Below, in pieces: positions 52,771-62,069 of a stretch of 64,000 nt of DNA. Each line of letters starts with the position of its first letter. Position 1 is the stretch's first letter. Origin of the DNA: Lachnospiraceae bacterium (GTDB lineage Bacteria; Bacillota; Clostridia; Lachnospirales; Lachnospiraceae); NCBI GenBank assembly GCA_910575075.1, contig CAJTCY010000004.1, positions 1-64,000 of the forward strand, in the 5' to 3' direction. The translations under genes and the position numbers were made by a program. Below the pieces are notes generated by a model. That model searched no databases. It was not told where the DNA came from and worked only from the letters and a program-made list of their open reading frames with translations.

Positions 52771-53825
52771 GCTGCTGTTTTAAACTCTTCCATAATCTCG
52801 GAAACATGCTCCAGCTTCTTCGCCCGCCAGGCATTGGTTCCGCAGAAAATCAAACCTTTATCAAGATTTCCCTTTACCGCATTTACCAGAGCGTCTGTAA
52901 TACAATAAGGAATTTTCTCTGGATTGCATTTTGCCAGGCACTGGTGACATTTCCAGTCTTTAGGTTTATCTTTTTTTCCAAGGATAAATGCATTTTTCAC
53001 TGCCCGTCCCGGCATTCCCACTGGACTTTGTACCAGAACGATATCTTTTTCTTCTGCATCAATATATGCCTGCTTATATTCCTCACTGGCATCGCACTCA
53101 TAAGTGGTTACAAACCTGGTCGCCACCTGCACGCCGTCCGCGCCAAGTTCTAACGCATGTTCCATGTCTTTTCCATCATAAATTCCGCCGGCAACCACCA
53201 CAGGGATCTGATACCCATATTTTGTTCCATATTCTTTTGAAACTGCTATGATCCCCTGTATTTCTTTTTCATATTCTGTATCTGTAACTCTTTCCAGCTC
53301 TTCTCTGGCAAATCCCAGATGTCCGCCCGCTTTCGGTCCCTCAATCACCATCAGATCCGGACACCGTTTATACTTTCTGTCCCAAAGCCTGCAAATGACA
53401 GATGCAGATTTTATGGAAGACACGACAGGAGCTATCCTGGTCCTGGATTTTTCCACCAGCGACGGCAAAACAGTTGGAAGGCCGGCTCCAGATATGATCA
53501 AATCAGCTCCTGCCTTTACAGCTGCCTTCACATAATCTTCATACCGTCTGGTAGCCACCATGATATTAACTCCTACTGCGCCTCTGCCCCCGGCAATCTC
53601 CTTTGCCCGGCAGATATGCTTTGCAATAGCCCTTAAATTTGTTTCGATAGGATGTTCCTCAAATCCTGATTCCTGATACCCAATCTGTGCAGTGGAAATA
53701 ATTCCAACCCCTCCGCATTTTGCTACATTTCCGGCGAGCCCGGACAGGCTGACCCCAACCCCCATACCGCCCTGTATCACCGGCACAGGCACTGTCAGTC
53801 CATTTATCATTAATGCTCTGCTCAT
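52755..53825 (-). CDS. Nitronate monooxygenase / enoyl reductase II-like flavoprotein
   Basis: 356 residues, FMN-binding TIM barrel of the nitronate monooxygenase/FabK superfamily. VIQGGMGVGVSLSGLAG, VIEGPKAGGHLG, VVVAGGIYDGKDM and GADGVQVATRF mark the flavin site. A C-terminal cysteine set CHQC-x3-C-x7-C (in KCHQCLAKCNPEKIPYC) is present and could hold a metal or Fe-S centre. It is the last gene of the fab operon, 11 bases after accDA, yet differs from fabK at 60760. Substrate is not known; a part in lipid synthesis is inferred from position. Confidence 0.85.
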   Translation of the reverse strand: MSRALMINGLTVPVPVIQGGMGVGVSLSGLAGNVAKCGGVGIISTAQIGYQESGFEEHPIETNLRAIAKHICRAKEIAGGRGAVGVNIMVATRRYEDYVKAAVKAGADLIISGAGLPTVLPSLVEKSRTRIAPVVSSIKSASVICRLWDRKYKRCPDLMVIEGPKAGGHLGFAREELERVTDTEYEKEIQGIIAVSKEYGTKYGYQIPVVVAGGIYDGKDMEHALELGADGVQVATRFVTTYECDASEEYKQAYIDAEEKDIVLVQSPVGMPGRAVKNAFILGKKDKPKDWKCHQCLAKCNPEKIPYCITDALVNAVKGNLDKGLIFCGTNAWRAKKLEHVSEIMEEFKTAAELSH

Positions 53826-53836
53826 AGCTGTCTCTC

Positions 53837-55519
53837 CTACATTTTCCGAAATCTCTCATAACGTAACTGTGCCAGTGTTTCTCCATCCAAAGCCAGATAT
53901 TTATGAAGAAACCTACGTATCTCTTCCGCCATATGCGCCGCTAGTTTTCCTGTATTCTGTACATTTGCCGGTTCTGGTTCGCGGATAATCCGCTCGATAA
54001 TGCCAAGCTCTTTTAATTCTGCCGCTGTCACACGCATCTGCTCTGCTGCCAAAGGCGCTTTGGAAGAATCTTTCCATAAAATAGAAGCAAAACCTTCTGG
54101 TGATAAAATCGTATAAGTGGCATTTTCCATCATCCAGACTTCATTTCCCACTGCAAGAGCGAGAGCGCCTCCGCTGCCTCCTTCTCCGATTACAATGCTT
54201 AACACTGGAACCGTTAAATCTGACATCTCAAATAAATTTCGCGCGATAGCTTCTCCCTGTCCACGTTCTTCTGCCTCCATGCCGCAGAAAGCTCCCGGCG
54301 TATCCACAAAACAAATTATAGGGCGGTGAAACTTTTCTGCCTGTTCCATAAGACGCAGCGCTTTCCGATACCCCTCTGGAGAAGGCATTCCAAAATTGCG
54401 TGTGATATTTTCCTTCGTCGTCCTGCCCTTCTGCTGTCCAATTACAGTCACCGGACATCCGTCAAAATAGGCAATCCCGCCAACCACAGCTCCGTCATCA
54501 GAAAAATGGCGGTCTCCATGCAATTCCATAAAATCAGTAAAAATTTCCTGAATATAGTCCATCGCATTGGGGCGTTCCTGATCTCTGGCACGCTGCACGC
54601 GCTCCCAGGCTGTTACCTGCTCTCTTCTCTTTCTCGTTTCCTGTACTCTCTCTTTTCTGCGGTTCGGAATCAGCGCCTCCTTTACGTCAACCTGTCTGTG
54701 CATAACAATCAGCTTTGCCAGCGTTTCCTTTAAGTCTTCTCGTTCCACAATGCCGTCAATCAAACCATGCTCCAGCAGAAATTCCGCCCGCTGGAATCCT
54801 TCTGGAAGTTTCTGCCGTATGGTCTGTTCAATCACTCGCGGACCTGCAAACCCCACCAGCGCTCCAGGCTCTGCAAGAATAATATCTCCCAGCATAGCAA
54901 AACTTGCTGTTACACCTCCCGTCGTAGGGTCTGTCAGAACAGAAATATACAACAGCCCTGCATTCGAATGACGCTTCAATGCAGCGGAAGTCTTCGCCAT
55001 CTGCATTAAGGACACCATCCCTTCCTGCATTCTGGCCCCTCCGGAACAAGTAAATATAATGACCGGAAGTTTTAATTCTGTGGCTCGCTCCACAGCTCTT
55101 GCAATCTTCTCACCCACTACATATCCCATGCTTCCCATAAGAAATCTGCCGTCACAGACACAGACAACCGCTTCTTCTCCATGAATGGTGCATTTTCCAC
55201 AGGTAACAGCCTCATCTATGCCAAGCCGTTCCTTTAATGCTGTAATTTTTTCTGGATAATCAGGATAATCCAACGGGTTTTCATTTGTCAGGCCTTCGTC
55301 CCATTTTTCATAGCTCCCCTTATCTGCAACCATTCTCAGACGTTTCCTTGTGGTGATGCGGAAATACTTGCCGCACTTATAACATATATAATGATTCTGC
55401 TTGACATCCTCTTTGTACAGCAGTTCTCCGCATCCATCACACTTTATCCATAATCCCTCCGGCACCTGAGGTTCCTTTCCCTGTACCGGAATATAACTGG
55501 TTTTTTTAAATTTCAGCAT
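53837..55519 (-). CDS. accDA: Fused acetyl-CoA carboxylase carboxyltransferase (AccD-AccA)
   Basis: 560 residues. The first half is the beta subunit AccD with its zinc ribbon (C27, C30, C46, C49) and [19 protein letters not shown]. From about residue 300 the alpha subunit AccA follows ([36 protein letters not shown]). Both are complete in one open frame, so the two subunits that are separate in most bacteria are joined. The complex makes malonyl-CoA with AccB and AccC, encoded just upstream. The order, beta before alpha, equals the accD-accA gene order. Confidence 0.95.
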   Translation of the reverse strand: MLKFKKTSYIPVQGKEPQVPEGLWIKCDGCGELLYKEDVKQNHYICYKCGKYFRITTRKRLRMVADKGSYEKWDEGLTNENPLDYPDYPEKITALKERLGIDEAVTCGKCTIHGEEAVVCVCDGRFLMGSMGYVVGEKIARAVERATELKLPVIIFTCSGGARMQEGMVSLMQMAKTSAALKRHSNAGLLYISVLTDPTTGGVTASFAMLGDIILAEPGALVGFAGPRVIEQTIRQKLPEGFQRAEFLLEHGLIDGIVEREDLKETLAKLIVMHRQVDVKEALIPNRRKERVQETRKRREQVTAWERVQRARDQERPNAMDYIQEIFTDFMELHGDRHFSDDGAVVGGIAYFDGCPVTVIGQQKGRTTKENITRNFGMPSPEGYRKALRLMEQAEKFHRPIICFVDTPGAFCGMEAEERGQGEAIARNLFEMSDLTVPVLSIVIGEGGSGGALALAVGNEVWMMENATYTILSPEGFASILWKDSSKAPLAAEQMRVTAAELKELGIIERIIREPEPANVQNTGKLAAHMAEEIRRFLHKYLALDGETLAQLRYERFRKM

Positions 55520-55547
55520 TTATTTCCCTACTTTCTGTCACTAACTA

Positions 55548-56891
55548 TTATTTTTCAAAATAATCCGGTATAAAATGCGTGTTGACGTCGCCTGACAGAA
55601 ATACCGGATGGTTCAAAATCTCATACTGGAAATCCAAATTCGTGATAATCCCATCCACGACCACTTCTCCTAAAGCGCTTCGCATCTTCCTTATGGCATC
55701 CATTCTGTCTTCTCCATGGACAATCACCTTTGCCACCATGGAATCATAATACGCTGGAATCGTATAACCATTATACAGTGCAGATTCGATGCGTACACCG
55801 TTGCCGCCAGGAAAATGAAGATCCTCAATGGTTCCCGGACAGGGCATAAAATTCTTTTCAGGATTCTCTGCATTGATACGGCATTCAATGGCATGGCCTT
55901 TAAGCTGAATATCCTCCTGATGGATTTTCAGTTTCTCACCCGCCGCAATCCGAATCTGCTGCTTTACCAGATCAATGCCTGTCACCATTTCCGTAACCGG
56001 ATGTTCCACCTGAATCCTGGTATTCATTTCCATAAAATAAAAATTCTTATCTTTATCCAGCAGAAATTCTATGGTTCCTGCATTTTCATAATGTACTGCC
56101 TTCGCTGCCCGGACCGCAGTTTCTCCCATGCGCTGCCGAAGCTGATCGTCAATCACCGCACAGGGGGATTCTTCCAGCATCTTCTGATGGCGTCTCTGTA
56201 CAGAGCAGTCACGTTCTCCCAGCCACAGCGTATTTCCATATTTATCTGCAAGAATCTGTATCTCAATATGCCTGGGCTTCTCTATATATTTCTCAATATA
56301 CATCGTATCATCACCAAAGGAATTGACAGATTCCTGCTGTGCCAAATGGAAATGGTTTTCAAATTCTTCATGGCTTTCTGCAATCCGCATACCTTTTCCG
56401 CCGCCTCCGGAAGATGCTTTGATCATAACTGGATATCCCATATCATCTGCAATCTGCAGTCCGCGTTCTGCCTCATAAACTGGCTCTTTGGTCCCCGGAA
56501 CTACCGGAATGCCTGCTTCCATCATCGTAGCTCTTGCCTGAGATTTATTTCCCATCTTATTAATCAGTTCACCAGAAGGACCGATAAATGCAATTCCACT
56601 TTTCACACACATATCCGCAAAATGTTCATTTTCTGACAAAAAGCCAAATCCCGGATGAATTGCCTGCGCTTTTGTAGCAATGGCTGCACTCATAATACGT
56701 TCCATATTCAGGTAACTCTCTGCGCTCTGTGCCGGACCAATACACACTGCCTCATCTGCAAGCTGTGTGTGAAGCGCCTCTTTATCTGCCTCCGAATATA
56801 CAGCAACAGACAAGATTCCCATTTCCCGGCAGGCACGTATAATACGCACTGCAATCTCTCCCCGGTTGGCAATCAATATTTTTTGAAACAT
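55548..56891 (-). CDS. accC: Acetyl-CoA carboxylase, biotin carboxylase subunit
   Basis: 447 residues, ATP-grasp enzyme. It begins MFQKILIANRGEIAVRIIRA, then IKASSGGGGKGMRIA (ATP loop), ERDCSVQRRHQKMLEESP and EMNTRIQVEHPVTEM. It carboxylates biotin on AccB using bicarbonate and ATP. Length is normal. It lies between fabZ and accDA in the operon; GGAGC is the ribosome site. Confidence 0.97.
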   Translation of the reverse strand: MFQKILIANRGEIAVRIIRACREMGILSVAVYSEADKEALHTQLADEAVCIGPAQSAESYLNMERIMSAAIATKAQAIHPGFGFLSENEHFADMCVKSGIAFIGPSGELINKMGNKSQARATMMEAGIPVVPGTKEPVYEAERGLQIADDMGYPVMIKASSGGGGKGMRIAESHEEFENHFHLAQQESVNSFGDDTMYIEKYIEKPRHIEIQILADKYGNTLWLGERDCSVQRRHQKMLEESPCAVIDDQLRQRMGETAVRAAKAVHYENAGTIEFLLDKDKNFYFMEMNTRIQVEHPVTEMVTGIDLVKQQIRIAAGEKLKIHQEDIQLKGHAIECRINAENPEKNFMPCPGTIEDLHFPGGNGVRIESALYNGYTIPAYYDSMVAKVIVHGEDRMDAIRKMRSALGEVVVDGIITNLDFQYEILNHPVFLSGDVNTHFIPDYFEK

Positions 56892-56936
56892 TTTAAATGC
56901 TCCTTTAACTTTTATTCTTAAAAATTGCCGTAGTCA

Positions 56937-57365
56937 TTAACTAATGGCAAAGGTCAGTTCTGCAGTAACTGCTGTTTTTCCGTTTACTGTCGCTGTGGCC
57001 TTTCCAACTCCTACCGGTCCCTTTTGCTTGATAATTTCAAGTTCTAACATCAACACATCTCCTGGGACCACTTTCTGTTTAAACCTGGCATTGTTAATGG
57101 CTCCAAAGTAAGCCGTCCTGCCTTGAAATTCCGGATTACTTAAAATTGCCACTGCCCCTGCCTGTGCCAGCGCTTCCACAATCAAAACTCCCGGCATCAC
57201 TGGCTCTTTCGGAAAATGTCCGGCAAAAAACGGTTCATTATAGGTGACACATTTCTTTCCCACCGCACGTTTCCCTGGCTCTAACTCTTCTATGGTATCT
57301 AACAGCAGAAAAGGCTGTCTGTGGGGAATAATCTCCATGATCTCTTTTGCTCCTAATAAAGACAT
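56937..57365 (-). CDS. fabZ: (3R)-hydroxyacyl-ACP dehydratase FabZ
   Basis: 142 residues, hot-dog fold. The active-site helix reads [21 protein letters not shown] with catalytic His and Glu; [10 protein letters not shown] precedes it. It removes water from 3-hydroxyacyl-ACP in fatty acid elongation. The start has GGAGGGAG. It lies 17 bases after accB. Confidence 0.97.
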   Translation of the reverse strand: MSLLGAKEIMEIIPHRQPFLLLDTIEELEPGKRAVGKKCVTYNEPFFAGHFPKEPVMPGVLIVEALAQAGAVAILSNPEFQGRTAYFGAINNARFKQKVVPGDVLMLELEIIKQKGPVGVGKATATVNGKTAVTAELTFAIS

Positions 57366-57382
57366 TGCATCTCCCTCCTGTC

Positions 57383-57832
57383 TTAACCAATTACAAACAA
57401 TGGCTGCCCAAATTCAATCACGTCTTCATTTGATACCAGAATCTGTTTCACCACGCCATCATACTCACTTTCAATCTCATTCATCAGCTTCATGGCCTCC
57501 ACAATCCCCAAAACCTGCCCCTTACTGACCGGATCACCGACCTTGACAAACGGATCATCCTCCGGGGAAGGCGATGCATAGAATGTCCCCACCAACGGAG
57601 ATTTCACTACATTACCGTCAAACCCTTCCTCTTTGGCTGTTTCCTCCGTTCCAGAAGTTCCATGGAACTCTACTGCGGTTACCTGAGGCGCTGCGGCATT
57701 TTCCACTGCTATAAACTTTTCTTTCTTTTCCTTCTTCATGGAGAGAGATACACCATTTTCTTCATAGGAAAACTGTGTCAGTTCTGAATCTGAAACAGTT
57801 TGAATCAATGTTACAAGATTTTGAAATTCCAT
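57383..57832 (-). CDS. accB: Biotin carboxyl carrier protein of acetyl-CoA carboxylase
   Basis: 149 residues. The C-terminal biotinyl domain (about 75-149) has the biotin-bearing Lys115 in [10 protein letters not shown]. The N-terminal part ([17 protein letters not shown]) is the usual AccB start; a variable linker joins them. It carries carboxybiotin between AccC and the carboxyltransferase. Gap to fabF is three bases. Confidence 0.97.
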   Translation of the reverse strand: MEFQNLVTLIQTVSDSELTQFSYEENGVSLSMKKEKKEKFIAVENAAAPQVTAVEFHGTSGTEETAKEEGFDGNVVKSPLVGTFYASPSPEDDPFVKVGDPVSKGQVLGIVEAMKLMNEIESEYDGVVKQILVSNEDVIEFGQPLFVIG

Positions 57833-57835
57833 AAT

Positions 57836-59071
57836 CTACTCCTTAAACTTCTTCAATAGCAGACTTGCATTGTGTCCGCCAAATCCAAGTGAATTTGTTA
57901 AAGCATAATTAAATTCTTGTTCTATTCCCGTACCTTTCATATAATTCAGATTTAATTCTTCTTCCGACTCCTGTAATCCCACAGTGGCATGAATGTAGTT
58001 GTGATTCATCTGCTGAATACATGCAATGACTTCCACCGCCCCTGCTGCTCCCAGCAAATGCCCGATCATGGATTTTGTAGAATTAATCTTCATCTTGTAA
58101 GCATGATCTCCAAAGGCAAGCTTAATGGCTCTGGTTTCAAAGAGATCATTATGATGTGTACTGGTTCCATGTGCATTGATATATTCGATATCTTCCAAAG
58201 CCACACCAGCATCTTTTACAGCATTTTTCATTGCCATGGCTGCTCCCATGCCATCCTCTGCCGGAGAAGTAATGTGATAGGCATCACTGGTAGCTCCATA
58301 TCCCACCACTTCCGCAAGAATTGCTGCTCCACGCTTCCTGGCATGTTCCAGTTCTTCTAATATCACTGCTCCTGCGCCTTCACCCATCACGAAACCGCTG
58401 CGCTCTTTGTCAAAAGGTATCGAACAACGAGTTACATCATTACTGGAAGACAGAGCTGTCAAGGCTGTAAATCCACCGATTCCAATTGGCGTTATAGAAC
58501 TTTCCGTTCCACCTGCCACCATCACGTCGGCGTCTCCCACCTGAATAGTCCGATATGCCTCCCCGATGGAATGCGTTCCCGTGGCACATGCGGTCACCAC
58601 ATTCAGGCTCTTTCCCTTTAACCCAAACTGAATGGACACGTTTCCAGCCGCCATATTAGTAATCATCAAAGGCACCAAAAGAGGATTGATTCTGCCAGGG
58701 CCTCTGTCCAAAAGCTTCTTATGCTCTCGTTCCATCGCCTGCAGACTGCCGACGCCGGAACCTATGGCACAGCCCACACGATACGGGTCTTCTTCTTCCA
58801 TATTGATTCCAGACTGCTCCAGAGCCTCTTTTGATGCAGCAACTGCATACTGACAGAACAGCTCCATACGCTTTGCAGATTTCGGGTCCATATAATTTTT
58901 TCCGTCAAAGCCCTTGACACTGGCAGCCACCTTCACTTTAAAATTCTCTGTATCAAACTGGGTAATCTCTCCAAATCCTGTTTTTCCAGCTTTCAGGCTT
59001 TCCCAAAATTCCTCGGTATTCAGTCCAATGGGAGTAATAGCACCCATACCTGTCACAACAACTCTTTTCAT
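57836..59071 (-). CDS. fabF: 3-oxoacyl-ACP synthase II FabF
   Basis: 411 residues, thiolase-like condensing enzyme. Catalytic Cys162 is in TACATGTHSIGEAYR; the His residues are in AHGTSTHHND and SMIGHLLGAAGAVE. It elongates acyl-ACP with malonyl-ACP. It follows fabG by 14 bases. No fabH for initiation is seen in this operon, so it must be elsewhere. Confidence 0.97.
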   Translation of the reverse strand: MKRVVVTGMGAITPIGLNTEEFWESLKAGKTGFGEITQFDTENFKVKVAASVKGFDGKNYMDPKSAKRMELFCQYAVAASKEALEQSGINMEEEDPYRVGCAIGSGVGSLQAMEREHKKLLDRGPGRINPLLVPLMITNMAAGNVSIQFGLKGKSLNVVTACATGTHSIGEAYRTIQVGDADVMVAGGTESSITPIGIGGFTALTALSSSNDVTRCSIPFDKERSGFVMGEGAGAVILEELEHARKRGAAILAEVVGYGATSDAYHITSPAEDGMGAAMAMKNAVKDAGVALEDIEYINAHGTSTHHNDLFETRAIKLAFGDHAYKMKINSTKSMIGHLLGAAGAVEVIACIQQMNHNYIHATVGLQESEEELNLNYMKGTGIEQEFNYALTNSLGFGGHNASLLLKKFKE

Positions 59072-59085
59072 ACAATCCTCCTTCT

Positions 59086-59829
59086 CTACATTCCCATACC
59101 GCCGTCTACATGAAGTACCTGGCCAGTAATATAGGAAGCGTCTTCAGAAGCTAAAAAGCAGACTGCTTTTGCCACTTCTTCTGCTTTTCCAAACCTGCCG
59201 AACGGAATCTGGCTCTTTCCAGCTTCCACTGCTGCTGATGGCAGTTTATCTGTCATTTCCGTCTCAATAAACCCAGGCGCAACCGCGTTCACACGGATTT
59301 CCCTTGAGGCAAGCTCTCTCGCCAGTGACTTGGTAAATCCTATCACACCAGCTTTGGAAGCCGCATAATTGGTCTGGCCTGCATTTCCCATAACACCGGA
59401 AATGGAAGAAATATTGACAATACAGCCTGCTTTTTGTTTTAACATCTGACGTGCGGCAAATCTGCAGGTATGAAACACTCCTTTCAGATTCGTATTAAGC
59501 ACTGCGTCAAAATCCTCTTCTTTCATTTTTAAAATCAAATTGTCCCTGGTAATTCCGGCATTATTCACCAAAATATCAAGCCGCTTGTACTGGGAAAAAA
59601 TATCTTTCATCATACTTTCTACTGCTTCCGGATCTGCCACACTGCAGCCATAGCTTACTGCCGTTCCTCCTGCTGCCTGAATCTCTGACACCACCTCATC
59701 GGCTGCTTCCTTTGAACCATTATAATTTACAATTACCGCTGCGCCCTGGGCAGCCAGAGTTATGGCAATGGCTCTCCCGATCCCTCTGGACGCTCCGGTA
59801 ACTAACGCTGTCTTTCCTTCTAATCCCAT
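59086..59829 (-). CDS. fabG: 3-oxoacyl-ACP reductase FabG
   Basis: 247 residues, short-chain dehydrogenase. The NADPH loop is TGASRGIGRA, then NNAGITRDNL; the catalytic Tyr and Lys lie in NYAASKAGVIGFTKSLA. It reduces 3-oxoacyl-ACP. GGAGGAAAAT precedes the ATG. Confidence 0.97.
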   Translation of the reverse strand: MGLEGKTALVTGASRGIGRAIAITLAAQGAAVIVNYNGSKEAADEVVSEIQAAGGTAVSYGCSVADPEAVESMMKDIFSQYKRLDILVNNAGITRDNLILKMKEEDFDAVLNTNLKGVFHTCRFAARQMLKQKAGCIVNISSISGVMGNAGQTNYAASKAGVIGFTKSLARELASREIRVNAVAPGFIETEMTDKLPSAAVEAGKSQIPFGRFGKAEEVAKAVCFLASEDASYITGQVLHVDGGMGM

Positions 59830-59841
59830 ATTTTCCTCCGA

Positions 59842-60759
59842 TTACAATATCTTTAACAGTTCATCCATGTCCTCTACGGTTTCCACATGACAGCACTGAA
59901 TTTTGGGAGCAATCTTTTTCAAAAACCCGGATAAAGTTTTTTTAGGACCAATTTCAATGAAAAGTTCCACACCGTCTGCAGCCATGCGCTCCACACTCTG
60001 CTGCCAGCGTACGGAAGAAGATACCTGACGCCTTAGTAAATCTTTCACATCTTCTTTATCCGTCACATAATCAGCAGTGACATTTGAAATATATGGCGTT
60101 GTAATCTCACCAATCTCTATATTTTCAAGGGCGTCCGCAAGTTTTCTTCCCGCTCCTTCCAGCATTTGAGAATGAAACGGACCACTGACTTTCAGAGGTA
60201 CGCAGCGTTTTGCCCCAGCTTCCTTCAATGCCTGTGCGGCCTTTGTTACCGCTGACTCTTCTCCGCTGATCACGATCTGTCCTGGGCAATTATAGTTTGC
60301 AACAGATACAATCCCTTCTGTTTTCTCGCAGATTTTTTCAATCTCAATATGATCCAGTCCCATGACTGCAGTCATAGCGCCGCCTGTCGGGACTGCTTCC
60401 TGCATATAAAGCCCCCGCTTTGTCACAAGTGCTAACGCATCATGCACAGAAAGACCTCCAGAAGCAGTCAGCGCCGCGTATTCTCCAAGGCTCAGTCCGG
60501 CATTGACAGAAGAAGAAACTCCTTGTTCCTCCAACACCTTCAAAATGGCAAGTTCCACAGCCAGCATTGCCACCTGGGTATATTTTGTAATGTGAAGTTT
60601 CTCGTTTTCCTGAAAAATCAATTCTCCCATAGACATGCCAGACACTTTGTCTGCAATGGCAAACACTTCCTTGGCACGATCGTATTTCTCATAAAAATCT
60701 TTTCCCATTCCGGTATACTGTGCTCCCTGTCCCGGAAACATAAATGCTATTTTACTCAT
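59842..60759 (-). CDS. fabD: Malonyl-CoA:ACP transacylase FabD
   Basis: 305 residues. FMFPGQGAQYTGMGKDFYE opens the chain; the catalytic Ser is in AGLSLGEYAALTASG and the His in SGPFHSQML. It loads malonyl groups on ACP. Its ATG directly follows the fabK stop, so the two are probably coupled. Confidence 0.97.
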   Translation of the reverse strand: MSKIAFMFPGQGAQYTGMGKDFYEKYDRAKEVFAIADKVSGMSMGELIFQENEKLHITKYTQVAMLAVELAILKVLEEQGVSSSVNAGLSLGEYAALTASGGLSVHDALALVTKRGLYMQEAVPTGGAMTAVMGLDHIEIEKICEKTEGIVSVANYNCPGQIVISGEESAVTKAAQALKEAGAKRCVPLKVSGPFHSQMLEGAGRKLADALENIEIGEITTPYISNVTADYVTDKEDVKDLLRRQVSSSVRWQQSVERMAADGVELFIEIGPKKTLSGFLKKIAPKIQCCHVETVEDMDELLKIL

Positions 60760-61686
60760 TTAACGCTCCTTTAATAAATCCGCAGCCTCTTGCATGATCT
60801 CTTCTATTATTTCCTGACAGGTCTGTTCTTTGCTGATTAAGCCAGCGATCTGTCCTGCCATAACTGTTCCATGTTTCACATCTCCGTCCACAACAGCATT
60901 TCGAAGAGCGCCCACTGTCATCAGCTCCAATTCCTCAAACGGTACGCCTTCCTGCTCTTTTTTCAAATATTCTTTGGTCATCTGATTGCGTAATTGACGA
61001 ATGGGATGCCCATGGCTTCTTCCTGTAACTGCGGAATCAATGTCTTTGGCTTTGATAATTCTTTCTTTGTAATTCTCATGGCAGATAGATTCTTTTGCCA
61101 CCACAAACCGGGTTCCTAACTGCACAGCATCTGCTCCCAGCATAAAGGCAGCCGCCATTCCTCTGCCATCGCCGATTCCTCCTGCTGCAATTACCGGCAC
61201 CTTGACGGCATCTCTAACCTGAGGCACCAATGTCATTGTAGTAGCTGCTCCAATGTGTCCGCCAGACTCTGTGCCCTCTGCAATTACAGCATCCGCGCCG
61301 CCGCGCTCCATCATTCTTGCCAACGCTACGCTTGCCACTACCGGAATCACTTTGCTGCCTGCAGACTTCCACATTTCCATATATTTACCAGGATTTCCTG
61401 CTCCAGTGGTAATCACAGGCACCCGTTCTTCTACCAGCACCTGTGCCACCTCATCCGCATATGGGCTTAACAACATCACATTTACACCAATTGGATTATC
61501 AGTAATCTCCCGTGCTTTACGGATTTCTCCCCGCACCCAATCCGCCGGAGCATTTGCAGCACCTATAATCCCAAGTCCGCCAGCCGCTGACACTGCCGCT
61601 GCCAGATGATGTTCTGCTACCCATGCCATGCCTCCCTGAATTATGGGGGCTTCAATATGTAAAAGTTCCGTAATCTCTGTTTTCAT
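60760..61686 (-). CDS. fabK: Enoyl-ACP reductase II FabK
   Basis: 308 residues, FMN-dependent enoyl-ACP reductase typical of Clostridia and streptococci (triclosan-tolerant, unlike FabI). Flavin-site sequences are APIIQGGMAWVAEHHLAAAV, AEGTESGGHIGA, VPVIAAGGIGDGRGM and GADAVQLGTRFV. It performs the last reduction of each elongation cycle. It lies three bases after acpP. Confidence 0.95.
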   Translation of the reverse strand: MKTEITELLHIEAPIIQGGMAWVAEHHLAAAVSAAGGLGIIGAANAPADWVRGEIRKAREITDNPIGVNVMLLSPYADEVAQVLVEERVPVITTGAGNPGKYMEMWKSAGSKVIPVVASVALARMMERGGADAVIAEGTESGGHIGAATTMTLVPQVRDAVKVPVIAAGGIGDGRGMAAAFMLGADAVQLGTRFVVAKESICHENYKERIIKAKDIDSAVTGRSHGHPIRQLRNQMTKEYLKKEQEGVPFEELELMTVGALRNAVVDGDVKHGTVMAGQIAGLISKEQTCQEIIEEIMQEAADLLKER

Positions 61687-61689
61687 CTG

Positions 61690-61920
61690 TTATTCCACAC
61701 CTTTTTCTTTTAAATAATTTACAACATCTCCAACTGTGCTCAGTTTTTCCAGATCCTCTGACGGAATTTCTACAGAATACTCATCTTCCAGAGCCATCAC
61801 CAACTCAAATAAATCCAGAGAATCAGCTCCCAGGTCTTCCTTAAAAGAAGTCTCCAATGTAATTCCATCTGCTTCTGTGCTCAACTGTTCTGCAATAATT
61901 TCTTTCATTCTCTCTAACAT
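61690..61920 (-). CDS. acpP: Acyl carrier protein
   Basis: 76 residues, four-helix ACP. Ser34 in [16 protein letters not shown] carries phosphopantetheine (the family motif is DSLD). It is the first gene of the fab operon, with AAAGGAGA before the ATG and a 130-base upstream region holding a strong promoter and operator. Confidence 0.97.
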   Translation of the reverse strand: MLERMKEIIAEQLSTEADGITLETSFKEDLGADSLDLFELVMALEDEYSVEIPSEDLEKLSTVGDVVNYLKEKGVE

Positions 61921-61947
61921 ATCTCTATTCTCCTTTTAATCTTCAAA

Positions 61948-61966
61948 TATTTTGATAATCAAAATA
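61948..61966. promoter_or_regulatory. FabT-like operator palindrome at acpP
   Basis: TATTTTGATAATCAAAATA is a perfect 19-base palindrome. It contains the TTTGATNATCAAA core known for FabT, the MarR-type repressor of fab genes in streptococci and relatives. It overlaps the -10 of the acpP promoter, so binding would block transcription. No FabT gene is present in the window. Confidence 0.75.
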
Positions 61967-61991
61967 TATCACACGGAATCTTTCTTGTCAA
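61963..61991 (-). promoter_or_regulatory. Strong SigA promoter of the fab operon
   Basis: On the minus strand a perfect TTGACA (61986-61991) and TATATT (61963-61968) are 17 bases apart. The transcript would start about 35 bases before the acpP ATG. Confidence 0.88.
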
Positions 61992-62069
61992 TAAAAATAG
62001 TAGAATTTTTTTGTCAGTTATGATATTCTATAATTAATATAATTTTTATATAAGAAAGGGGAAGCTACT

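Noticed and set aside
55716..56636. 306-codon open frame on the plus strand
   Set aside because: It is antisense to accC, whose protein motifs are unmistakable; codon pattern and amino-acid make-up (Cys/His/Phe-rich) are typical of a shadow frame.
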